Of a stretch of DNA of 64,000 nucleotides, positions 39,701 through 50,198 are shown piece by piece (position 1 is the stretch's first letter; each line of letters begins with the position of its first letter). The position numbers and the translations under genes are program-made. The DNA is from Cryptosporidium bovis. Its lineage: Eukaryota; Apicomplexa; Conoidasida; Eucoccidiorida; Cryptosporidiidae. The stretch lies in contig VHIT02000024.1 of NCBI GenBank assembly GCA_009768925.2, positions 186,001-250,000 of the forward strand, read 5' to 3'. A model generated the notes under the pieces. It was given only the letters and a program-made list of their open reading frames with translations, had not been told where the DNA came from and ran no database searches.

Positions 39701-42700
39701 ACAGACATTATTTTGTAATTGTTATTGATACTGCAGCCATTATCTAATAATTGCTCTTTTTTATTCATTAAAGAATCTGTTAATAAACTCGAATTTCTTT
39801 CATAATGTTTATTATTATATATACTGTTGTTGGTGTGTTGATATTTAATTAATCTTTCAACTATAAACGATGGAAGCATTGTATCCAATATTTGTCTTTG
39901 TCTCTCTCTTAAATCATTGGTATATGTTTTAAGTAAAAACTGAGCCCTGTAAAGCAGCTCTGAACGATAACCTAAAAAACCACAAAAGGCATTTATACCT
40001 ATTAATATTGGCAAAAATCTTATTAAATATGTGCTTTTTATTTCCCATATAAATTGACCAATTATTACGCATATAAAACCTATTATTGTTAAGTATAAAC
40101 CTTTAATAAAACCAAGTCTAAATATAATAAATGATAATATTGGAAATATAACTACTAATGTGAAGCCATGTGTTATTGATATTATTGATGTAACTGATAT
40201 TAATGTTAGCAACGGAAATTGTGAACGAACATTTAAACTATATTTACCACTTACATATGTTAAACAGAAATTTATAAATAAAAATATGCAAAACAATACA
40301 CGCATTATTCTAACCCAAATATAATTGGTATCTGATAAGTTTATTTCAAATGGTCCAAACTTTAAAAGAATAAGTGCTAATACAAATAAAACAACTCTAA
40401 TTGCATATCTTTGCTGATATGTTTCAATCTGCCTTTCTCTTTGATATTCCAATTCTAATTGTTTTACTTTAAATGTTAGTTTATATGGATTTAACAATAG
40501 TTTAACATCATCCGAGAACTTGTTTATCCTACCATAATTTGAAGAATTATTTATTATATTTATATTCAAATCTAGCGTTGAATCTTGTCTTTTTTTACTT
40601 ATTGTACTTGACTTTATATTCTTATTTAAAGACGTTATTGACGTTAATGTATTTACTACATTTGCTACATTATTGCTATGATTATGTATTATTGATGGTT
40701 GATTTAAAAATGTATTATTACAGGTATTTATACTATTATTATTCGTATTGTAATTATTGCTATGTTGAAACGTTATATTTCCTATTCTGTTATTATCATT
40801 TAGTATATTAGTGTACTCTTTCATTAAGTATATATAGTTGGACTTTTCTTCCCTTGAGTATTTAGTTAGTGATTGAACAAATTGTAGTGATTTTATTCCT
40901 TTTATGCGTAATTTTTTCATTGGAACTAAACCTGATATGTAAATCTGTTTCGGATTCCATATTGTAATTGCATGTATGTAAACGCACAATCTCAAATTTT
41001 CAATATCACCTTCACATTTATCTACAAATATTCTATTATCACCAAAATAATTTATTTTAAGTGGTTTTGTGAATTTACTTTTCTTTAAATGTAGTGAATC
41101 AGAGTAAGGTATGTAATTTCCGGTATTCGATGACGAAATTATTAAATTACACCCACCGTTATTATTGTTCTCTATAATACTACTTGCATTTACTTCACAT
41201 AAACCTGCATTTAGACTATTCATTTCATTGTTTGAAACACCATCTTCTACCACGATTTTTTCATCAATTGGTGTAATCAGATTCTTTCTTACTCCAATAA
41301 TACAATCCTTTATAAAATTTTTATCATGATTGCCATTTAAATCAGAACAGTATGTATCTTGCTCAATTTTATTATGCAGTGTTGAAAAATTGATTATTTG
41401 TGGCTGAGTAATGTTAATTTGTGGTTGAAAAACCATATTTGAATTATAATTAGCACCACTTGATTGTATATTTTGTTTCTTAAAGCTTTCTTTTCTTTTT
41501 TTTATTTGATTAAATAAGTAATTTTGATATCTTGTTGATAGTGAATCAATTAATGTTGGAATTTTGATATTTTGAATAATTAAATAATTCAAATACCTAC
41601 TACTATTGTCATCAATATCAATGTTAATATGATTTTTGATAATAATCCATTCCGAACGAATGAATGTTTTAATGTATACAGCCATTTCTTTAAATAATTC
41701 TTTATACTCAAAATTTCTAAGTGATAAATACATTCTGTTTCTTACTTTTTTTTTACAATAATCATTGTATTGTTTTATGTGTATTAACCACCAATCTCTA
41801 ACACTAGTTGCTGGATTTGGATAAAAATGATATAGTATTATTTTCCATATAATATTAAATATTACTAAATATGATATAAACAAGGGTACCGTTAATAAAA
41901 ATGTATATGATTTATTTTCAGAAAAACCATATATATAACATAGGTAACTATATGAACATTCTTTTAAATTTAAAATAAATAATGCAATTATTGTTAATAG
42001 TATTATTAAAAGTATTGTAATAAAATACAAGTATGAAAAAGATTTTGATTTTATCACAAAAGAGAAAAGAGATCCAATCATACAATATAATGTTTGCGAA
42101 CCAGACAGATCCAATAAATCTGAAGATATACCATTGCTAAAGGGAGATGCATTTTTTACTATTAAAATGCCAAAATAAAACGACATTATTGATAAAAATA
42201 TTGATTCAGTTAGATAATATACGTATGTTAACCAGTTTGTGAAGTATCCATTTTTTGAAAGAATATACAAAAAAGGCAAGTCTATAAATTTAGGTGGCAA
42301 GTCTATTCCAGTAAACCCGTAAGATATTGGTGGTATAACCGTTACAAATACTGCGAAAAATGTTAGTAAATCTATTGAATACACTAATGTACCCGACCAT
42401 TGACAGTAAAATTGGAATATTAAATGAGGTAATGTTAAATAAAATATTTTAAATAGGTTATTATACAACGCCATACCAGTTCTGTAGGATGTTATTCTTC
42501 CTATTCTTGTTAATATTGGTATTATTTGGTGGAATTTACTTATTGTTATATCTGTTGTAGGTGTCAGTATAGTATTACTTATATGTTGTTTTATTCTTTC
42601 GCCAGTGAAACTAATTTTATGTAAACCTTTTTTCACTCCACATTTATTATTTTTATTATATTTTACATCGTCACTATTATGACTATTGTGGTTACTGTTT

Positions 42701-45700
42701 TTATCTACTAATGATTTGATACTGTGTTTCCTTTTGTTTGGAAGGACATAGTAAAGTTCATTTTTATTATTCAAGCCTTTAATTATAGAAGAATCTCTAT
42801 TTATGTTTATATTTCTGTTATTTATAGAAATTGAATCCCTTTTTCTACCACTTTCATTAAAAGTGTTATTAATATGATTGTTACCGTTGTTACTATAGCT
42901 ATTGATATTTTTATCGTGACTAAATGTATTTTTGCAGTAGGAATAATTTTTACTATTTGTTAAATCAATGTTTGAAACAGAAATTGAAATGTCACAACTA
43001 GATAAGGTGGATATATTTCCAGTATTTCCTGAAATTCCCAATATAACAGGTTTAGGTACCACATTATTCCTTAAATAATCTGTAATTGTTCCTATATCAT
43101 TTGACATTGAATCACTTATTACGACATATGGACATATTGTAGCAATTGAAAAAAAATAATTTGTTAGGTCTCTTGATTGAAATATTCTACTTAGTTGTAA
43201 TGCTGAAAATACAATCCCTGGTAGTGAATTTACAATTCCATGACCTGGTAAATTACCACACCAAGTTAACCACTCGTTTATAATTACATTACCAGCCATT
43301 TCGCACGAGTCACTTGCAACATTATTATATAATTGTGATAATTGAACTTCGCCATTTAATGTAGATATTGTAATTAGATTATTTAAAAATTCAACATCGG
43401 AATATTTCTTATTCAAAGTTAATGTACTTTTTTTAGTTGGGTTATCGGAGTGATTATGATTTTCATCATTTTCAAAACTCGATTCTTTATCAAAATCAAC
43501 GTCTTCTAATATCAAATAATTGTTTTTAACTATTATTTTAAGTTCATTATAAACCTTTACTAAGAATGTTGTCGCTTTTCTTTTGTTCGATAATGGCAAT
43601 CTATCCATTCTAATTAAAGGTATTTTGTCGTAGTTTGGAAATATCTTATGTAATAGTCTTATTGAATTCGTTGAAGATATTTTAAATAAAAACCAAGGTT
43701 TTATTGAATATTCAGTTAGTAGTTTAATAGTTTTAGGAACCTTATCTTGTATTCTATATTCTATTCCAATATAACCCAAATAACTTAAATTATTTCTTAT
43801 ATTCAAATAACAGTCCTCTGTTGACGTATTCAATAGAAATTTAAAATGATCACTCTTTTCAACCAAGTTTCTTCTTAGTGCTATTCTATCCTGTTCAGTT
43901 TTTGATAGTACTTTTTTTGCGTATATGTATACCTTGTAGCCTTGATAATCTAACTTTCTTGTTATATATAATAAATCATCGTAACTTTTAACGCTACTGT
44001 TATGGCCTGAATGCAAACTGCTACTTGTGCGATGACAGTTTATATTATTACCATTCTCTATATTTGATTTTATTGATTGTGGATTTATAAAAGGCAATAT
44101 ATTCCTAGCTATTCCTCTAGTATATAGCACTGGTTCTCTAATTTGAGGAAATTTAACTATCATTGAAATCTCATCATTACTTGTATCCTCATATTTATAT
44201 ATTAGTGATGCAAATATCGTTCTTCCCAAGCTTTCAACTATTATATGTTGAGAATTAACTAATACCAATCTCATTCCAAATGATGCTGCTGTATTTACTA
44301 TTGTTAAATCATTCTCATCTATTCCAGAATATTGAACATATGACTTTGGATGATTCTCATAATGCCTATCTATTTTTTCTATTTTATCAGATTTAAATGA
44401 ATATTTTAATCTTTTTGATATATTTTTGAATTCATTTTTTTTATAATTACTTGAAAAAATGCTCTTTCTCTCTGTTTTTGGATTAGTTTTATTGTTATTC
44501 ATTTGAATTTTACCTGAACTATCATTTATATTCTCGTTATTATGTTCCAACTCATCATTTCTCATACTACTTCCATATTTGATAAAGTATTTAGTCAACA
44601 TAATCTCCCTTGACAACATTGTTAAGTTGCCTTTTCTTCTTTGATTATGTAACTTTTCATATTCTTTATTATATCTATACAATATCAAATTATTGTCTGT
44701 ATTTGATTTATCTTTAGATAACTCGAAGTTCACTTGAGAGTGCATTGTTGGAGTTGATTTAGGATTTTTAACTATTTTTAATTTACCACAAAATCTATTT
44801 ATCTTTTTTATTGGTGATTGTTTTATATTATTAACTTTATTTTTAAATATATTCTTGCTCTTCGAATATAATTTTCTGCCACTTCTGTTGTTAGATAAAT
44901 CATTAAATGATACCAATGAATTCTTTAATGAGCACCTTGAAAGTTGATTTATAGTACCATTTTCATTTTCTGATCCAAAATTATTCCTATAATTAAGTTT
45001 ATAATTGCTATCCCTACTTATAATTCTTATCATATTATTTTTATTATGAAGTTTCTTACTTTCCCCATTAATTTCACAATTTCTTTCGCATTTATTGTGG
45101 TTGTTTTTGTATAATTTACGTTCATCCATGCTTTTATACTTCGTTTCCACTATTCTCAAATGTGGTACTGATGAATTACAAATTGTCATTGCATATAACA
45201 TATCAGTCAAAATAGTATTATTGCTATTTGAATCTTTAGGATAATTGTAGTTATCACCAAATCCATTTTCAGTATTTAATCCACTTGAAAATGAATATTC
45301 AGTGTTATTATCGACATCTGATTTTTTATTTTCATTAATGTTATCATTATAAAAGGAACTTTTAAGTGTATAGTTTATAGTTTCAATTAGTAGATTCTTG
45401 ACTATTGCAGAGTATTCGTCAAACAACTCATACTTTTGATTTGTTTTCCATCCATAAAAAGAACTTGTTAATTTAGTAATATTTTTAAACAATAAATATA
45501 GCATTTCCTCGTTCTCTTCTTTGCTTGTTAATCTGCCTTTTAAATCGAATATGTTATGATCTTTTTTATCCTCATAATCGTGAGAATTAGTATCGCTATA
45601 ATTTTCGTTTAATTTAGATTTACTTACTCTAACCCTTTTATTTGAAAGTATTATATGGTTAAGTAATCTTGTTAGTCTTATTGGAAATAAATGTATAGGT

Positions 45701-47685
45701 AATGCAGGATGATATGAATTACTATTTAATCCGTGTAAATTTATTTTATTAACATTCTTATTTGAGTTGCTACGATTCATTTTTACTCTAACTGATGGTA
45801 GAGGTGGCCACACATCACGATATTCATTTGGATTATTGTCAGAAGGCTCATCCAAATATGCGTTTTTAAACCCTTTAATTTGAAACATTCGTTTTTTGTA
45901 GTATTTTCTCATTTTGATTTTATCATGATCATTCATTGAATTTTCGCTTTTATTATTTGATATCAATAAATTATCATTGTAATTTTTTTGTTTAAAAATA
46001 CTTAGCCTGGAAATTGCACTTATAACACTATGATAATTGAACAATTCTAGTTTTTTTGGATGTATTATTTCACCAGTGAACATTGAAGATTTGTTAGTTG
46101 GTCTCACCACCCTCATACAACCGTTTATAAACCTATATAGCTCGTTTCTGTGACATGAAACAGAATGGCGTCTCCATATAAGACCAGAAATAATTGAAAA
46201 TTTTGGTGAAGCATTTACTTCCAAACCACTTTTGAAAACATAATCTTGCCCATTGTTCAAACTTATAAATTTAAGCCTCATAGGTTCTGCTTCCATTATA
46301 GAATCCTGAGATATTAATGAAAAATCAACCTCGCCAAGTGAATCTAAAGATTCATATTTATGAAAATGACATTCTAAGTTATTTTTATCACCATTATTCG
46401 CATCGTATTGATTTTTATTATTTAAAATAATGTTCGAATTATTTATTTTACTTAAGTACTTAGAAGCTAATAAAAATGAATTGTTCCTTGACTCATTTTT
46501 TGTTAAGTTTAAATAATAGTCATTATCATTCAAAATTGGTTTATTAAATGATAGTTTAATAAATTCAAAAATACGGATTAAATCTGTAACAGCTGCTACT
46601 GTAATGGGAACACACATATTAAATATTAATATGAACTCAACCATTATATGCCAATTTGCCTTGTAAATATGGTAGTAATTACTATTTTTCCCAGTCAAAT
46701 AATTTGAATAATTCACGAATATAGATCCACCATTTAGAAACATATGTATAAATAAAAATATAATAAATATTATAAAAATAAATGTTAAAACAAATGACAA
46801 TACGTTTTCAAACTCTATTCTTGGATTATATCTTGATTTAGTTTCAAAAGAATGTTTACAAGCAATTTTTGTATCATTCCCAGCGTACACAACTATCGCC
46901 AGAACCCAATTTGCAAATGTTAATTTTGAAAACATCTGTACAAAATTATCTTTAGTTAATGAAATTGCTCTTGGCTTACCCTCCCATTTTAAAGAACCTT
47001 CAAAGCGGTATATATCATCAGAAGGAACATCACATGTTATTTTTCCTGGAGTCAGTATCATATCTTTAATTGCTCTTTCAAAATCGGTTTGATTGCATGC
47101 CGGTTCACATGCTCTTTTTAATCTAGATCCATCTACCATTTCTAATGATATATATGCCATTTTACCACTTGAGTGAAGTATTACAACGTCAGCTGGAAAT
47201 CTCTCACCATCTAAAACGCATATTAAATCACCGACTTTTACGTCTTTCCATTTAGTTAGTACAAATTCCATCTTATTTGATTCAAACACAAAACAAAGCT
47301 TATTGTTTATTTTATTATCAGCTATTCTTGTTTTTGTATAAATATATAAATCAACTATAAAAGGAGGAAGTATGGAAAAAAATAGAGGACCTAAAAACAA
47401 CCATCTATATTTGGTTTCCATATTTACAAAAAATGATACAAATAGTGATATTAATCCCATCATTATTGGTATTCTCTTGCATCTTTTCCAGAATGTTACT
47501 GCAATGAATTGCAGATAATTATATTTTGAGCTGGAATACTTATTTTTTGGATAGTTGTTCTCATTTTTGTGTTTTCCTGATATGTTTAATACAATCTTTC
47601 TTGATATCCATACTGGCTTCTTCTTAATTGTTTTTATATTAACATCCTCATATACTATATTTGTTTCCGTTTTTGAATTCACCAT
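36787..47685 (-). CDS. P4-ATPase-like/guanylyl-cyclase fusion, 3632 residues
   Basis: This is a giant membrane protein of the type found in apicomplexans and ciliates. The N-terminal half is a P4-ATPase (flippase) fold: KYSSSKYNYLQF near 50, DGERFPADVV near 158, many transmembrane helices, and a C-terminal membrane block near 1735-1945. The ATPase motifs are eroded: the phosphorylation motif DKTGT is replaced around residue 461 (FSLISQDSIMEAE), and the GDGxNDV motif near 1600 is lost. Two blocks of about six helices precede each of two cyclase domains: C1 (about 2680-2880) and C2 (about 3320-3580). C1 has NTASR and KIET but lacks the second metal Asp; C2 has both metal Asp (FSDICGF, TIGDAY). 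It should make cGMP and lead to PKG signalling. Single frame, no introns. Confidence 0.93.
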   Translation of the reverse strand: MVNSKTETNIVYEDVNIKTIKKKPVWISRKIVLNISGKHKNENNYPKNKYSSSKYNYLQFIAVTFWKRCKRIPIMMGLISLFVSFFVNMETKYRWLFLGPLFFSILPPFIVDLYIYTKTRIADNKINNKLCFVFESNKMEFVLTKWKDVKVGDLICVLDGERFPADVVILHSSGKMAYISLEMVDGSRLKRACEPACNQTDFERAIKDMILTPGKITCDVPSDDIYRFEGSLKWEGKPRAISLTKDNFVQMFSKLTFANWVLAIVVYAGNDTKIACKHSFETKSRYNPRIEFENVLSFVLTFIFIIFIIFLFIHMFLNGGSIFVNYSNYLTGKNSNYYHIYKANWHIMVEFILIFNMCVPITVAAVTDLIRIFEFIKLSFNKPILNDNDYYLNLTKNESRNNSFLLASKYLSKINNSNIILNNKNQYDANNGDKNNLECHFHKYESLDSLGEVDFSLISQDSIMEAEPMRLKFISLNNGQDYVFKSGLEVNASPKFSIISGLIWRRHSVSCHRNELYRFINGCMRVVRPTNKSSMFTGEIIHPKKLELFNYHSVISAISRLSIFKQKNYNDNLLISNNKSENSMNDHDKIKMRKYYKKRMFQIKGFKNAYLDEPSDNNPNEYRDVWPPLPSVRVKMNRSNSNKNVNKINLHGLNSNSYHPALPIHLFPIRLTRLLNHIILSNKRVRVSKSKLNENYSDTNSHDYEDKKDHNIFDLKGRLTSKEENEEMLYLLFKNITKLTSSFYGWKTNQKYELFDEYSAIVKNLLIETINYTLKSSFYNDNINENKKSDVDNNTEYSFSSGLNTENGFGDNYNYPKDSNSNNTILTDMLYAMTICNSSVPHLRIVETKYKSMDERKLYKNNHNKCERNCEINGESKKLHNKNNMIRIISRDSNYKLNYRNNFGSENENGTINQLSRCSLKNSLVSFNDLSNNRSGRKLYSKSKNIFKNKVNNIKQSPIKKINRFCGKLKIVKNPKSTPTMHSQVNFELSKDKSNTDNNLILYRYNKEYEKLHNQRRKGNLTMLSREIMLTKYFIKYGSSMRNDELEHNNENINDSSGKIQMNNNKTNPKTERKSIFSSNYKKNEFKNISKRLKYSFKSDKIEKIDRHYENHPKSYVQYSGIDENDLTIVNTAASFGMRLVLVNSQHIIVESLGRTIFASLIYKYEDTSNDEISMIVKFPQIREPVLYTRGIARNILPFINPQSIKSNIENGNNINCHRTSSSLHSGHNSSVKSYDDLLYITRKLDYQGYKVYIYAKKVLSKTEQDRIALRRNLVEKSDHFKFLLNTSTEDCYLNIRNNLSYLGYIGIEYRIQDKVPKTIKLLTEYSIKPWFLFKISSTNSIRLLHKIFPNYDKIPLIRMDRLPLSNKRKATTFLVKVYNELKIIVKNNYLILEDVDFDKESSFENDENHNHSDNPTKKSTLTLNKKYSDVEFLNNLITISTLNGEVQLSQLYNNVASDSCEMAGNVIINEWLTWCGNLPGHGIVNSLPGIVFSALQLSRIFQSRDLTNYFFSIATICPYVVISDSMSNDIGTITDYLRNNVVPKPVILGISGNTGNISTLSSCDISISVSNIDLTNSKNYSYCKNTFSHDKNINSYSNNGNNHINNTFNESGRKRDSISINNRNININRDSSIIKGLNNKNELYYVLPNKRKHSIKSLVDKNSNHNSHNSDDVKYNKNNKCGVKKGLHKISFTGERIKQHISNTILTPTTDITISKFHQIIPILTRIGRITSYRTGMALYNNLFKIFYLTLPHLIFQFYCQWSGTLVYSIDLLTFFAVFVTVIPPISYGFTGIDLPPKFIDLPFLYILSKNGYFTNWLTYVYYLTESIFLSIMSFYFGILIVKNASPFSNGISSDLLDLSGSQTLYCMIGSLFSFVIKSKSFSYLYFITILLIILLTIIALFILNLKECSYSYLCYIYGFSENKSYTFLLTVPLFISYLVIFNIIWKIILYHFYPNPATSVRDWWLIHIKQYNDYCKKKVRNRMYLSLRNFEYKELFKEMAVYIKTFIRSEWIIIKNHINIDIDDNSSRYLNYLIIQNIKIPTLIDSLSTRYQNYLFNQIKKRKESFKKQNIQSSGANYNSNMVFQPQINITQPQIINFSTLHNKIEQDTYCSDLNGNHDKNFIKDCIIGVRKNLITPIDEKIVVEDGVSNNEMNSLNAGLCEVNASSIIENNNNGGCNLIISSSNTGNYIPYSDSLHLKKSKFTKPLKINYFGDNRIFVDKCEGDIENLRLCVYIHAITIWNPKQIYISGLVPMKKLRIKGIKSLQFVQSLTKYSREEKSNYIYLMKEYTNILNDNNRIGNITFQHSNNYNTNNNSINTCNNTFLNQPSIIHNHSNNVANVVNTLTSITSLNKNIKSSTISKKRQDSTLDLNINIINNSSNYGRINKFSDDVKLLLNPYKLTFKVKQLELEYQRERQIETYQQRYAIRVVLFVLALILLKFGPFEINLSDTNYIWVRIMRVLFCIFLFINFCLTYVSGKYSLNVRSQFPLLTLISVTSIISITHGFTLVVIFPILSFIIFRLGFIKGLYLTIIGFICVIIGQFIWEIKSTYLIRFLPILIGINAFCGFLGYRSELLYRAQFLLKTYTNDLRERQRQILDTMLPSFIVERLIKYQHTNNSIYNNKHYERNSSLLTDSLMNKKEQLLDNGCSINNNYKIMSVNNITKSVNYYKNGVEDRGIVSVLFCDIYDFQSIVEVLQPTKLVSLLDKFFLILDCLIDKYNCTKIETVFETYLIASCLDPYNSEDEDGYLDKNKIKGKQNERHPNNSSDNEDKINKKSLTDLINLLRFGLRMHKISSTIFFEIPTNNNENDNNTNVNINNKGSFNGDIILKESELRLKQLKLKIGIHSGKVISGVVGKNKPQYALFGDTVNTASRMKSLCDPTKIQVSSSTYNIIKDVTVFKWRERRSFVKGKGIMDTYILESVIGSAYPNFTLISKEKIRGKGVNSVQVGDYVIKLYPDFDVLNEYNSNYTTFKLSLLPSILKNDLESNSNTEKSKKSSVKKSDKENDQVITKIKIANLMDMTLCFRNNNIEQKYLLYYYSNYTTLKTIEESLVIVVVTLVLQTLIYSVLPCESSKNDDGSNFRILWTVRIVYISSILLSWLVLFSNYTSHQFRNTNYSASDNKDFYDEPSAIMSNSSIIVENKNNRSNDSQKQMNYENQRHIGGPILFLNAVLAGGASILMLTILWQFTMVKNSISLWCDEEIIELLLLVTVHHNAGLLFRYIILFDLLILFILATIVLTRININIEGMTVYVISLLINIIAAYLRERTGRTIYYSSLIAGNYEKKAQELLITMLPKKVLIDFQEDKLKSAYIHKNVTFIFSDICGFTQWAMSVEAENVVCMLSTLYAQFDESLSKFGLFKLFTIGDAYIAMSEPEVDINEEIMEKIKNSSVYLNSNTSTTGLEGINGNNLATNCFNELNVSNNGEKNCSRDYFEKCTDSHSSQDNSVSLSNVNSSCSITNQRNIELIKKFKMCNMQGYSPEEGARRSVAMAHDMLDKISIIRERLSIPNLNMRIGLHYGECIGGIVGSSRIRYEVWGHDIIIGNKMESCGSPGNITISGQLYDVLNTNFGHLFKFNYIGSVLIKKQNIDMYRTKMRKNIQLKVNTFSNSKNVSNIIKRSILQHNLKN

Positions 47686-48206
47686 TTAATTCAGTATTGT
47701 ATATTCTGGTTTTCTTATTTAATAACTATCAATGCATATGACTTGTTGCAACAAAATCCTATTATTACATTTGAATTAATCTCTATAATCCATTAAATGT
47801 AAATAAATGCAAATTGGGATCTAATACGGTTCCAATATATGTGATACTATCTCACAAAACATAAATAACAAAATCTAAATAACAAAAATATTTTTATTCA
47901 AATAAACAAAAAATAATTAAAACATGTATTTTTTATTTATTAAAAAAACCAAAACCATTTTAACTTATTCTAATAATAATAATAATTATTATTGCCACGT
48001 AATTTATATAATACCGGTATATAGATTTTTAAAAATAATCTATGGGGAAAACTATTATACTGCTTAGGCTTGTATATATGAAAAAAAATTTCGTACATGT
48101 ATAATGTTTATTTTTTTAATCAATTTAACAGATTGAAACTAGGTAGTTATAATTTAAATACAATATTTATAATGATAATGAGAAAGTAATAAATACACAA
48201 CTTAGT
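47686..48206. other. Intergenic, 5' flank of guanylyl cyclase
   Basis: This 521 bp gap holds the cyclase promoter and the 3' flank of the SNAPC4-like gene. It has a small TAATAATAATAATTATTATT palindrome near 47970 but no GGCGC motif and no gene. Confidence 0.4.
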
Positions 48207-49919
48207 CTATAGTACTGAAGACAAATCTATTCCTCTTTTCCTCTTTATAAAATTTATAAGTGATCTTTTTATTTTCAATGTGATCTGATCATTGTAACGA
48301 TTACTTTTGATGTAGTTTTGCAGTTGTCTAGCTAGTTCGTAAATAGCAATATTTATATCATTGCTATTTACAGCATTACTCTTGTGATCAATATTATCAT
48401 TACATAAATTCAGTATAGTATGAGCTAAATTAAGTACATTTTGATTATATTCTATTAAGAAATCAGAACCAGTTAATATTGGTTTAACAAAATTGTTTTT
48501 GTTAAAATTTGAGTTAGAATTCAAATATTTATGATTGGATCTCATTAATCCAATCCATTTGTAACTATTAGGCAGTAATCTTTCCCTAGTTGCTCTTATT
48601 ATATCGTACTCAATAGAAGAATTTACATCTAACTTTTCCCACTGTTTAGAACAGTCGGAGTCGGTTCTACCTATTATGTAATTTTTAATTAAGCTCCAGT
48701 TTCCTGGTCCACATTTTTTTACTGCAGAAATAAGTAAATTGTTCTCCTCTTCAGACCATTTCCCTTTTTTTATATTTGGTTTCAACATGTTTACGTATCT
48801 CTCTCTGCATTTAGAGTCGCTTCTTCCAGTGATGTGTTTTGATATTTTTGCCCATGAATTTCCTCCATAAACGAAATAAGCAAATTGAAGTCTGACATCC
48901 TCATAAAGTGACCAAGAACCATGTTTCAAATTTTTTTTTAAACTTCTCACGTACCTAGTTCTGCACTGTTGATTTGTTCTTCCTGGTAGTAAACTAGCAA
49001 TATAATTCCATCTACTAGTACTCCTTTTGTTCATTTCCAAAACATTAATTCCACCAAGCGATTCAACTATGGATAATAATTTACTATCTTCATCGCTACT
49101 CCATGTACTCTTAATTAAATTCTTATTTAAACACCTTTGATATCTATATATACATTGATATGGAGTTCTACCTGTATTTAGAATTTGTGATATTTTTATC
49201 CAATTGTAACCTTTATATTCAGATACAAGTGATAAAAGACGTAAATCCTCACTTTTAGTCCATTCATTTCTATTTGTATTGGGATCTATATAGTGATACC
49301 ACGTTATTTGACAGTCTCTTCCAGTTCTTTCACATCTGTTTCCCAAGTCTAAAGATATCATATTCCAAAACTCCACCCAATACTCTTCTATGTTAAATTC
49401 AGGATTCCTACTACAAAGGTCTTTTAATAGTGCATTTAGTTCTAAAAACTTACATGATATATTGTCATCATCGATATTGTTATTGTTATTAATATTATTG
49501 TTTACATTTATTCCTAGTTTTACTTTTATCTCCAATATCGATTTTAACACATGTATTTTAACCAAATTTTTTAATTTATTTATTTCAGATGGAAGCCAAA
49601 TATTGTTATTCCATTCATATTTTTTTCTATAATTTGGTAAATTTCTTCTTAAATTATTTTTCATTATAGTATCATCATTACTTAATGGATAGTTGCCATC
49701 AGTATCAATTAGTCTTGTCATTGAGTTTAACCTGTGAACATTGTTTAATTTGTGCTTTTGTTTTGCTATTGTTCTGATTGTAGTCTCGTAGTTTTCAACT
49801 AAATCCTTTTGCCATTTATTTACATCATACTCAATAAGTTTCTCCCTCAAAAAAGAATTTCTCCTATCTATTTCTTGAATAGCATCCAAAACCTCGAATA
49901 GTATCTTCTCCATATTCAT
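48207..49919 (-). CDS. SNAPC4: SNAPC4-like multi-Myb snRNA transcription factor
   Basis: This 570-residue protein has at least four Myb/SANT repeats between about 214 and 432. Each repeat has spaced tryptophans and a GR(T/S)xxxC element: EWTKSEDLRLL, then NTGRTPYQC; TWSSDEDSKLL, then LPGRTNQQCRTRY; SWSLYEDVRLQ, then ITGRSDSKCRERY; KWSEEENNLLI, then IIGRTDSDCSKQW. The order and the linkers (LNKNLIKSTW, LKKNLKHGSW, LKPNIKKGKW) match SNAPC4 (SNAP190), the DNA-binding subunit of the snRNA-activating complex. The N-terminal half is helical and contains an Asn-rich stretch. A perfect GTTGGCGCCAAC palindrome lies 230 bp upstream. CDC5L-like Myb proteins are an alternative but fit less well. Confidence 0.75.
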   Translation of the reverse strand: MNMEKILFEVLDAIQEIDRRNSFLREKLIEYDVNKWQKDLVENYETTIRTIAKQKHKLNNVHRLNSMTRLIDTDGNYPLSNDDTIMKNNLRRNLPNYRKKYEWNNNIWLPSEINKLKNLVKIHVLKSILEIKVKLGINVNNNINNNNNIDDDNISCKFLELNALLKDLCSRNPEFNIEEYWVEFWNMISLDLGNRCERTGRDCQITWYHYIDPNTNRNEWTKSEDLRLLSLVSEYKGYNWIKISQILNTGRTPYQCIYRYQRCLNKNLIKSTWSSDEDSKLLSIVESLGGINVLEMNKRSTSRWNYIASLLPGRTNQQCRTRYVRSLKKNLKHGSWSLYEDVRLQFAYFVYGGNSWAKISKHITGRSDSKCRERYVNMLKPNIKKGKWSEEENNLLISAVKKCGPGNWSLIKNYIIGRTDSDCSKQWEKLDVNSSIEYDIIRATRERLLPNSYKWIGLMRSNHKYLNSNSNFNKNNFVKPILTGSDFLIEYNQNVLNLAHTILNLCNDNIDHKSNAVNSNDINIAIYELARQLQNYIKSNRYNDQITLKIKRSLINFIKRKRGIDLSSVL

Positions 49920-50148
49920 AATCTATTAATTTACATTATGCTGCTTATCTGTTGTTACTTCGTACATTAGTTTGCTTTAATATTTGATACAGCTCTCCTA
50001 AAATTAATCTTGTGAAATCATGCAATTTCACTTTTTACAGAAGAAAGAAATAAATACAAAGATTGTAACTTGTTCCTTTTTCTTTAATTTAACCCAATAT
50101 AAATGCACCGTCTAATAATTCTTTTTCGACTTTGACGACTAAATCTAT

Positions 50149-50160
50149 GTTGGCGCCAAC
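50149..50160. promoter_or_regulatory. E2F-like palindrome GTTGGCGCCAAC
   Basis: A perfect 12 bp palindrome lies 230 bp upstream of the SNAPC4-like ATG, in the 279 bp gap before the next gene. It is the strongest E2F-like site in the window. Confidence 0.55.
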
Positions 50161-50198
50161 ATCTTTTTTCATAAAACTATTATTATGATAATAGTGAA

